Below are positions 1 to 8,011 of a stretch of DNA of 10,653 bases, in pieces. Numbering within the stretch: the first letter of the stretch is position 1; every line of letters begins with the position of its first letter. The translations under genes and the position numbers were made by a program. This stretch comes from Ochromonadaceae sp. CCMP2298. Lineage: Eukaryota; Sar; Synurophyceae; Ochromonadales; Ochromonadaceae. The notes beneath the pieces were generated by a model. That model saw only the letters and a program-made list of their open reading frames with translations. It was not told the origin of the DNA and did not search any database. The stretch spans positions 11,320 to 21,972 of the forward strand of contig MU633837.1 of the NCBI GenBank assembly GCA_026770595.1. Direction: 5' to 3'.

Positions 1-312
1 TCTCTCTCTCTCTCTCTCTCCCGTCTCTCCCGCCTCTCACTCTCTATCCCCTCCCTCTCTGCCTCCCTCTCTCTCCGCTCTCACCCTCTCTCTCTCACCC
101 CTCTCTCTCCCACCCTCTCTCTCTCACCTCACGCCCCCACTCCCCCTTCCCCTCTAACTCTCCCCATCACGCTCTCTCTTTATCCTCTCTCTCCCCTCTC
201 CACTCGCTCCCTCTCTCCACTCCCTCCAGCTCTCTCTCTCCCTCTCGCTCTCTCTCTCTCCGCTCATCCCCCCCACCCTCTCCCATCCCCCACCCCCACC
301 ATCCCCTGTCCC
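1..312. repeat. Polypyrimidine (CT)n low-complexity tract
   Basis: The plus strand is almost entirely C and T for about 310 bases: TC dinucleotide runs mixed with CCCT and CTCC blocks and only scattered A or G. This is a degenerate microsatellite. The minus strand is the GA-rich mirror, so reading frames here give only Arg/Glu/Gly-rich shadows and are not genes. A homopurine/homopyrimidine tract this long can form triplex DNA; that is a known property of such tracts, not something shown here. Confidence 0.9.
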
Positions 313-1349
313 ACAAAGAGAGGTAGAAATAGAGAATTAGAGCCTCTAACATCAATGTTATAATGCTAATAATCGAGCCTTACTTGTCTTCGTCTCCTCC
401 GCCGTCCGGGGTTCGATCGCATCTCCTCCTCCAAGCTCCCAGCTCCCAGATCGCAGCTCCCAGCTCCCAGACGCCTGAGCCAGTCGGCGCAGGTGGGTGG
501 GGGCTCTGCGCGCACAGTGAATATAAACAACCCACAGTGTCTGAGGGTCCTCTGGCTCGGTCTGGCGTGGGGGGCTTTGCCCGCGTTTTTTCGAGCTCAG
601 CCTCTGGATCATCGATCCACAGAAACGCCACCTCTTTTGGGTTTTGACCCAAAAAGTGGTTTTTGGAGTATTCCCAATATCCCATTTGTGGCCTTTTTGC
701 GAAATTTAGGGGCAAAACATGTCAATGTTGAAAAGGGACCTTCCCAGGTGCTTAATTCGGAAAACCCAAACCGTCCAGTTGCTTCAAATTGGGAAATGGA
801 TCACTTCCCATTGCTTAAATTTGGAAAAAAAACAAACATGCTTAAATAGGGAAGGGGACGGTAATCTGCTGTTGGATGCAGAGAAACAGTGTGTTTTTTT
901 CAGTTTTATCTCCCATTTGTGCAATTGAAAGAGACGTCTTATACAATATACCGTTACATATATAGCGTCCATTCAAGTGAAATTTTTTGCTCGCACCCAA
1001 AAAACAGACGAGTTCGAGGAGTTGAGTTTCACCCAAAGAATATACAGTAAAACAGAAGCGGAGTAGATGCAAAACTATCATATTAGTATACTAAAAAGGT
1101 GTCATAAATGCGTAAAGTGTTCAGGATTAGAAGTTATAGACGTCCCCGTTTGCGTCTTTTTCGCATATTTAGGCGCTGTTTATGCGGTTTTCTGCATTCT
1201 TGCAGAGATCGGCTCCTCGGCAAATGGCGGCTTGCCGGCACTGCTTGGAACTCAAGGCATGAGGGCCCACCCTTCCTGGACTGGTTCCTTAGTCACAAAG
1301 GAAAGTGCACAGAGCACAGAGCACTACAGGGTGCTGACACATTCAGACC
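313..1349. other. Upstream non-coding region of the transporter gene
   Basis: I see no recognisable gene. The open frames here (for example 493-849, 1067-1435 and 1108-1353 on the plus strand) show no family resemblance, and they are not in frame with the transporter start. A perfect 8-bp stem with a 4-base loop lies at 635-654 (TTTTGGGT / ACCCAAAA). From about 640 to 1110 the sequence is AT-rich, with many short runs such as CCCAAT and TTGGGAAA. The promoter and 5' UTR of the transporter gene should be in here. I cannot point to a TATA box or initiator with confidence. Confidence 0.6.
433..470. repeat. 17-bp direct repeat built of AGCTCCC units
   Basis: Two near-identical 17-base copies (433-449 and 454-470) are separated by four bases. 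Each contains two AGCTCCC heptamers. It looks like a local duplication; no function is apparent. Confidence 0.7.
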
Positions 1350-3237
1350 ATGACCTCCTCAGCCTCGTACAAGAAACTGTCCACTGCGGACAACCCCTTC
1401 CTGGAGAGTCTGGAGAGAGGCAGAGTGGCGAGTGAAGATGACGACGACCTTACCAACGTCGTGGCCGTGCGTAACGACAAGCCCTTCCCCATATCCAGAC
1501 CGCCCCCTCAGGTGCGCGACTGGCCCTACGCAGTGGCCTTCCTGCTCCACTTCGGGGCCATCCTGCTGCTCTCCTTTATAGAGCACGGTTCTCTGCGCCA
1601 CTCACTGCTGAACTACGAGCGAGCCTCGTCATGGGCCTCCATGCTCATGATCGTCACGCTGCTGGGCAGCTGCACCGGCGCCCTTGTCGTGTTCCTGCTG
1701 GGGCTGAGTAGCGTGCGCGAGACCCTGATGGCCTCCGTCATCCCTTTCTCTCTCGTGCTCAAGGTGTGTCTGGGAAACATCCTGCTGATCATGCGATCCG
1801 AGTACTCCTTCCTGGGCGTGTTGGTGATTCTCTCCGCTGTGGTTGATAGCTTTTGGAGCCGCGCGGCGCGACAGAGTGCGGGTTTTAGCTCTGCCTTGGT
1901 GCAGATGGCGATCGACACCACCCGCCTGTATGGCGTATTACTGGGTGTGACTGTGGGGGTGATCGTGGCAGTGCAGACGTGTATACTGCTCTGGTGGGGG
2001 GCGTTCTTCGTAGGCTTGATTAGCACCTACTCGGTCGGGTACGTACGTACGTGTAAACCCCTCCTATACAATGTGTATTAAACCCACTCCTTCTATACCA
2101 TAATACCATAATAACCCTCCAAATATATACTAATAGCACAATACAACCCTCCAAATATATTCTGATCACAATAAAACCCTCCAAATATATACTGATATCA
2201 CAATAAAACCCTCAGGTATGCAGAGACCCTGATCGTGCTAATGGCTCTCAGCCTCTACTGGATCACGCAGTTCTTCCACAGCCTGCTGGTAGGAGTAGGT
2301 GTTGTAGAATTACATAAAAGACGTCTGTTTATCATGATTCCCTACCAACATCTGGTCTTTTCACCGCAAACAGACATACGCTAACTGGATTTTTTTCTCA
2401 AACCCGTTTTATACTTTATGGTTCATTTAATTCGGACGCATCTCAGGCTTTCGTGGTGGGCGGTTGTGTTCTGTGGGTGTTTGTGAGGGATGGCAAGGAG
2501 GGCGGGGAGGCGGAGAGGTACGTATTATCTATGCCTATGCTGAACACCACTAACACGCTTAATAACACGAACACGCTAACACGAACGCACTCAACACTAA
2601 TAACTTAATAACCACCCTCCTCAACCGCAGCCTGACCTCGAGGCTGGCTCTGTATCTGCAGTGCGCGCTGACCACCTCACTGGGCTCCATATGCAAGGGC
2701 GCATTGCTCACCCCCCCTGCAGAGGTGGTGCTCACGCTGCACCACTGGGTGACCAGACGGCAGGGCGGGGGGCCCGTATCTGCCTGCAGCCTGCGTGGAG
2801 CAGCCTCCTGCCTGCTCTCCCGCCCCCTCATCTCCGCCGCAGAGAAGCACCACCGCCTAACCCTCTCTCTGCTGGCACTCTACGGCCGCGCCTTCTGCCC
2901 CACCGCTCTGTCCCACCTGGAAGCGCACCCCGAGACGCTAGACATCACCACCGAGGACTGCACGCGCTTCCTGCTGGACTGTGCGGCAGTAGTGGCCGCC
3001 TCTGTGCTCGCCATCGTATTCGGACTCGTAGCGGAGCGCGAGGGCGCCTCCTGGCCGCTGTTCTTCTTCGTGTGCTTCTACCTCGCCTACTGCGGGGTGT
3101 CCCTCGCCGTGCAGGCCTACTCGTCAGCCGTGGACGCACTTATCGTGGCCTCGGCGATAAACCCCATCCGCTTCGCGCACGAGAACCAGATCGTATTCCT
3201 GCGCTTCCTCCGCACATCAGAGCAGGAGCTGCGATAA
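1350..3237 (+). CDS. Choline transporter-like protein (SLC44/CTL, PNS1-like), four exons
   Basis: Exons are 1350-2038, 2216-2288, 2447-2517 and 2631-3237. They join in frame to 1440 bases, 479 residues. The start has A at -3, and an in-frame TGA at 1335-1337 makes this ATG the first possible one in the exon. The protein has a cytoplasmic-looking N-terminus of about 57 residues (an NPF tripeptide at 15-17, an acidic run at 29-33), then roughly ten hydrophobic segments, starting near 58-78, 96-118, 131-147, 153-169, 194-228, 231-267, 284-305, 391-411 and 419-440. Family marks include YWITQFFHSLL followed by the GGCVLWVF segment (about 244-265), GSICKGALL (296-304) and ALYGRAFCPTAL (360-371). 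Members are plasma or organelle membrane proteins linked to choline or related amine transport; the substrate here is inferred. The length is slightly below the family's usual 500-700. The C-terminal segment (about 440-479) is less typical. Confidence 0.9.
2039..2215 (+). repeat. Transporter intron 1 with tandem repeats that end in the acceptor
   Basis: The donor is GTACGT at 2039 and the acceptor is ...ATAAAACCCTCAG ending at 2215. From about 2106 the intron is made of three imperfect units of 30-38 bases. Each contains AACCCTCCAAATATAT followed by CTGAT or CTAAT and CACAATAA. A fourth, truncated unit stops at AACCCTCAG, so the acceptor is the start of a repeat unit in which CC reads AG. Upstream, 2071-2086 is AATGTGTATTAAACCC, a motif that recurs in the villin introns. 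Confidence 0.8.
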
Positions 3238-3318
3238 CGAGCAGACCAACAGTTGAACAATTTGTAAATACTTGAGAGCATATACCCGGTAGCAATCCAT
3301 GTGTCATAAATCAACCCG

Positions 3319-3347
3319 CCGTACGCAAAGTAAAAAAATACGTACGG
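3319..3347. other. Small inverted repeat downstream of transporter stop
   Basis: CCGTACG (3319-3325) and CGTACGG (3341-3347) are exact reverse complements around a 15-base A-rich loop, 82 bases after the stop codon. It may be a 3' UTR stem-loop or may be chance. Confidence 0.5.
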
Positions 3348-3562
3348 TACTATATATTACCCATCCCAAAGAGGAGGTTTACTTACACTGTTACAAAGAC
3401 CCTTTATGTCATGTTGGGGCACTCCCTCCTCTTGCTCCCGCCGACCCCTTATAGGAACCGATGCTTTCAGCTCATGCTTTGATTTTTTTGACTGAAGAGG
3501 CTAAGTGCGTTACGGAAGGTCCCGTTGGGGGCATGGGACTCCTAACAGAGCTAATTTAGACA

Positions 3563-3622
3563 GAATTCGATTTAATTCGATTTAATTCGATTTAATTCGA
3601 TTTAATTCGATTTAATTCGATT
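3563..3622. repeat. 10-bp tandem array TTTAATTCGA x5
   Basis: Five exact copies of the decamer run from 3571 to 3620, with a partial copy on each side. The period is close to one helical turn, so each TTTAAT block falls on the same DNA face. Confidence 0.95.
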
Positions 3623-3643
3623 GACGAGCAATTCCTATCTTGT

Positions 3644-3676
3644 CTACTGTAGTAAGTACTGTAGCAGGTACAGTAG
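3644..3676. repeat. Inverted repeat CTACTGTA / TACAGTAG
   Basis: Two exact 8-bp arms (3644-3651 and 3669-3676) flank a 17-base spacer that itself contains another TACTGTAG. The surrounding 60 bases are rich in short GTAGT/AGTAC words, so slippage is a possible origin. Confidence 0.6.
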
Positions 3677-3818
3677 TCTACAAGTAGCGAGTAGCAAGTG
3701 TATGTGAGCAAGCCCCCCACCGCCCCCAGCCCTCCTCGCCCCCCCTCTCCACCAAGTGACTTACGATATACCGACTCAGGAGATGCCGGCCTCCACCCTA
3801 CCCCCTGACCCTTACAAG

Positions 3819-3842
3819 TATCCGATTATCCGATTATCCGAT
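3819..3842. repeat. 8-bp tandem array TATCCGAT x3
   Basis: There are three exact octamers. A fourth partial copy (TATCCG, 3849-3854) ends one base before the villin stop codon. It therefore lies in the villin 3' UTR. Confidence 0.9.
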
Positions 3843-3855
3843 TGAAGTATCCGGT

Positions 3856-6800
3856 TTAGAAGAGTCCGGCCTTCTTCTTGGCGGCGTCTTTCTTCCACTT
3901 TGCCTGCTTGTCGAAAGCCCCCCTGAGAGTGGCGGGTTTATATGTATGTGTGGGTGTTATAAAGTGGGTTTATATGAGTATGTATTATTAGGCGGGTTTA
4001 TATGTGTGGGTGTGTAATTAAGTGGGTTTATAAGAGTATGTGTGTGTTAGGTGGGTTTTTATGTGTAGGTTATTATGTGGATTGGGTTTCATATGCATGT
4101 ATTCCACAGATAAGCTGGGTTTTTTACCTGTCCATGCCGAACACCTGTTTAGAGGGGTTTTAATAGGTGTGACAGTGACACAGAGAGAGGGGGTTTAGTC
4201 CACAGTAATGGTATAGAAAGAGAGGAATACACATTTTTGGTTGAGGGTTTAATAGGCGTTTGCGGGGGAGTATATGCAGTCGTATGATGGGTTTTATGGG
4301 TTATATGATAAATTATATGATGAGTTATATGATAAATTATGTGATGGGTTATATGGGTTATATGGGTTATATGGGTTATATGGGTTATATGGGTTATATG
4401 GGTTATATGGGTTATATGGGTTATATGGGTTATATGGGTTATATGGCTTATATGGCTTATATGGGTTATGTGATTGGTTTCACACCTGCTCGAAGTCTGC
4501 ATCAGACAGGTAGGCCTCCTTGCATGCGGGGTTGACCTCCGCCCCCTCAGCCAGCTGCGCCAGAGTGAGGCTGCCAGCCACCGCCTCTGCGAATAGGGAC
4601 ACAGGTGGTGGGACCACGGGGGGCTCGGGGAGGGGCTCAGCCTCCTGTTGCATATAGTGTTTTAGTGTTAAAGAGATGGGGCGTTCAACATTATAAATAT
4701 GGATTATATATTAGTAGAGTGGGTTTGATAACATTATAAGAGAAAGTGGGTCTAATATTATTAGAGATAGTGGGTTTAATATCAGTAGAAACAGTGGGTT
4801 AAATAGGGCATAGGGCATAGTATTTTTTTTACCTGGCTTTCAGGGGCGGGCTTGGTGGGGGTTTTCTTCAGTGACATGCGGCGGTTGTCCGTCTTCGCGC
4901 GCGCCGCCTCGGACTGCGCTTTCATCGAGTTGCTGCGGGCCAGATAAGGGTCTACGAATTTTCTCTTGGCCAGGAACTCCCCATCCCAGCCCTGGAAGTG
5001 GCACGAAAATAGTCCCGGCTCGGTCCCGGCGCCCACGCGGATGATAGGGATGTCCTCGCGGCCGCTCTCGGCCACATAGCGCTGGGCGAATTCCATGGCC
5101 TTGTCTTTCTCCACCTGTGTATATATGTTTGTATGTATAGGTTATTTAGTATATGTATAGGTAGTATAGGTTGTATAGGTGTTCAGTATATTATATGGTT
5201 ATGTGCATAGGTTAAGTGTATAGTGTATGTATGTATAGTAATGTGTATAGTGTAGTTATGTTTACAGCTATGTTTACAGTTATACCTGGCTGGACTGCGT
5301 GCCCACCCACACGAACAGGGAGGTGAAGGTGTCGAGCAGGTACACGTCCTCGTCGTTCAGGTCCGACTGGTCGTAATTGTCCACCTGGGGTTATGGGTTT
5401 AATAGGTGTTTGTACCATAGAGAGGGTGGGTTTAATAGGTGTTTGTAGAGAGAGGGGGTAGTAGGTGTTTGTCCATGGGGTGGGTTCAATAGGTGTTTGT
5501 GGGTTTAATATGTGTTTGTGGGTTTGATATGTGGTTTTAATATGGGGTTTTAATAGAAGGATTTTTTATACTCACCTCCTCCACCTTGAACGAGCCCGTG
5601 GCCGTGGAAGCCTCGAACAGTCTCGGGTCCTGGGGGGCCATGTCCCCCAGAGACATCGAGGGGTACTCGGCCCGCCCCCCCATGGCCACCCAGAAGGCGT
5701 CAGACTCCTCCCCCTCCTTCACCTTCACCACCTCGCGGCCCTTTGCCAGGGTGGCTGCCGTGGCCGTGGCGACTGCGATCTCGTCCTGGTTGGCGCCCAG
5801 GCCGAACCACACGTAGACACTCTCGGGGGTGACCAGAACGAAGCTGTCTTCGGAGTTGAGAGAGGCTGCCTGGGGCGTTACCTATACGAGGGTTTAAAAC
5901 ATATACGGGGTAAGATATGAGGGTTTAAAACACACTTACAGGGTAGATAGGAGGGTTTAATTCACACAGGGTAGATAGGAGGGTTTAATTCACACAGGGT
6001 ATGATAGGAGGGTGTAATTCACACAGACATTACCTCTACAGCGCACGTGTTGAGGGTGGACGTGCCCTTTATGTGGAACAGGGATATGTCTGACACATCC
6101 TCCGCGGCAGCGCTGTTGCTGAAGCCTGAAGCGTGCCCGCCCTTGAAAACGATCATCTTGCCTAGGGGGGGTTAGGTATTATAAAATATATTACAAGGGC
6201 AAAGGTATCGGTATTATAAAAGAGTAATAAGGTATAATAAAACATTTTATAAAGGTAATTGAGATATAGTAAGGTATACCATAAGAACATACCTGCGAAT
6301 AGCTGACGGAAGTGGGCGGGCTCTTTGCCCTGAGTGACGCGCACCTGCACGGGTTTGCCGCCCATGGAGTCATCCAGGGCCACTGTCAGCAGAGCTGCAG
6401 GGGGGTGAGGGGGGCGATAGAGAGGGAGTGATGAGATAAGAGACAGGGATAGAGTGGGGGTAAGAGTGATGAGTTGGGACGATTGCAGAGTCATAAAAAG
6501 CATAAAAAGCATTACCTGCCGCCCCCTTCTCGTCAGGCGTGGAGTCCCCCCCCAGCCAGAAGTAGATGACGTGCTCTTCGGACCGTCCCCTCAGGTAGGT
6601 GTACAGCAGAATGTAACTGTCCCCGCCGTGGAAGTGCCCGTGCTCAGCCTGTGGGTTTACATGATTGTGTGTGTATAATTAGTGGGTTTATATGAGTATA
6701 GGTTTATAATTAGTGGGTTTATATGAGCATGTGTTTATAATTAGTGAGTTTGAGTGTGTGTATAAAACAGTGCGTACCTCGGGCACAGGCTCTTTTTCGA

Positions 6801-7949
6801 AGTTCTTGATGGACCACACAGTGAGCTTGCCCGTCCCGTCGTCGATAGGCGTGTCCTCAACCACCTTGCGCGCCAGTAGCGCCGATACATCCACTGACTC
6901 CTCAGCACCCCCCTCACCCCCCGTGCTAGCCTTGGGCATCATGCCAAAGCTTCTGGGGGGGTCCCAGACCAGAAATTCTGACTTAAAAGCGGCAGATTCC
7001 GACCCCTCCGATACGCGCTCGATGGGCGTGCCGAACGGAAGACCGTGCTGCTTTACGTACTGTGAGAGAGGTTTAATAGGTGTTTAATGTGGGTTTAATA
7101 GGTGTATAGGGGATTTGTATGTTGTAAGGGGGGGTTCATAGGCGCGTCGTTTGGAGGGGGGTTCATGGGTATGCGTGGTATAGAGAGGGGGAGTTAATAG
7201 GTATGTGTGGTAGAGAGAGGGCTAAATAAACATCAGCAAAGAGAGAGGGGGGATTCGTAGTATACAATCTGCTTTTCATTCGTAGTATTAAATCTGCTTT
7301 TCGTGGTATAAAAAGATTCTTTTTACACTCACATGCACGGCGTACACGGTCGCCTGCTTCTTCTCATTAAGGTTGGCGCCCCTGCCCACCCATAGGTAGA
7401 TCTTGCCTAATAGAAGGGGTGAAATACACGAATAGTATGCGATTATAATGTAACGTATCGTATCGTAGTGTGCAGCGGGGACATCCGCATATATTATAAT
7501 ATAATGTATAATGTATACGGTTGTGATATCGAGTGTAACTTACCAGAGGAGGAGTGCAGCAGGAACACGTCGCTGGAATCCAGCTGAGACTTGTTGAACT
7601 GGCCCTGGGGGTTTAATGATAAATAGATATAGTTGTCTGTTATATAGGTATGTTATATAGGTAGTGGGGATTTAATGCACAAATAGATAAATAGATAATA
7701 TATAGGTAGCGTGAAATAGATAAACAGATAAACAGATAAATAGATGAACAGATAAACAGATGAATACCTTGGAGGAGGGGGAGATCTCGTCGAACAGCAG
7801 AGAGCCGCTCTCGTCACTGATCTGGAACAGCTTGCGAACCACCTGGGTTTTAAAGGTTTAAGGGTTTAAATAGGTGTTTGTGGTATGGGGGGGTGGGGTT
7901 AATAAAAAATTTAGTATAGAAGGGTTTAAATATACACAATCGGATACTA

Positions 7950-8011
<62 letters not shown>

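Larger units (their letters stand above)
3238..3855. other. Intergenic region between convergent 3' ends
   Basis: These 618 bases hold no gene that I can support. They must contain both 3' UTRs and polyadenylation sites, but no AATAAA is evident near either stop. Elements listed separately are a hairpin at 3319-3347, a 10-bp tandem array, an inverted repeat at 3644-3676 and an 8-bp array beside the villin stop. The stretch 3360-3560 includes a T7 run at 3483-3489 and a short direct repeat of ATGCTTT, but I could not match it to any known tRNA, snRNA or other RNA. Confidence 0.6.
3856..4644 (-). other. Linker and villin headpiece, exons 4486-4644, 4128-4144, 3856-3922
   Basis: The 159-base exon opens with a proline-rich stretch ([12 protein letters not shown]) and then the headpiece N-terminal subdomain ([14 protein letters not shown]). 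The core subdomain is [10 protein letters not shown], then VFGMD from the microexon, then RGAF and the lysine-rich tail ending in GLF. The three core phenylalanines of villin headpiece (DADF, VFG, GAF), the tryptophan (residue 794) and the paired lysines before the terminal GLF are present. The usual Leu-Pro before the tryptophan reads Gln-Ala. The headpiece binds F-actin in known villins. Confidence 0.93.
6778..7842 (-). other. Gelsolin repeat G3 and G3-G4 linker, exons 7768-7842, 7544-7604, 7333-7406, 6778-7059
   Basis: G3 spans residues 213-315: [44 protein letters not shown], then the helix after YVKQHGLP and the [15 protein letters not shown] strand that closes the module. The 282-base exon then encodes a linker (about 315-355) containing a Gly/Glu-rich loop at 327-336, and enters G4 with [21 protein letters not shown]. 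The linker corresponds to the hinge between the two halves of gelsolin-type proteins. Confidence 0.9.

Noticed and set aside
405-425. GGGGTTCGATCGC as a tRNA T-arm
   Set aside because: The T-stem does not pair and no D-arm, anticodon arm or acceptor stem could be found around it.
493-849. Plus-strand 118-residue frame, possible upstream exon or transposon fragment
   Set aside because: No recognisable domain or transposase motif, and it crosses AT-rich non-coding sequence with a palindromic stem.
1108-1353. Plus-strand 81-residue Arg-rich frame overlapping the transporter ATG
   Set aside because: No family resemblance, in a different frame from the transporter, and its composition looks like translated UTR. 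It might act as an uORF, but nothing supports it.
1613-2026. Minus-strand frame of 137 residues opposite transporter exon 1
   Set aside because: It is a shadow of a GC-rich coding exon whose plus-strand product is clearly an SLC44-like membrane protein.
2661-3275. Second plus-strand frame of 204 residues over transporter exon 4
   Set aside because: This is an alternate frame of a GC-rich exon, Arg/Pro-rich with no domain. The frame at 2631-3237 joins exactly to the upstream exons.
3380-3400. TTTACTTACACTG as the 5' end of a U1-like snRNA
   Set aside because: Only a partial match to the expected ACTTACCTG, and the following sequence does not form the U1 stems.
4260-4535. Open frames of Met-Gly-Tyr, Gly-Leu-Tyr and Ile-Thr-His repeats
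   Set aside because: They come from a 9-bp minisatellite that keeps all frames open. The region is an intron flanked by well-supported villin exons, and the predicted peptides resemble no protein.
5531-5920. Plus-strand frame of 129 residues over the G5 exon
   Set aside because: It is antisense to a villin exon with strong gelsolin motifs and runs through both splice sites of that exon.
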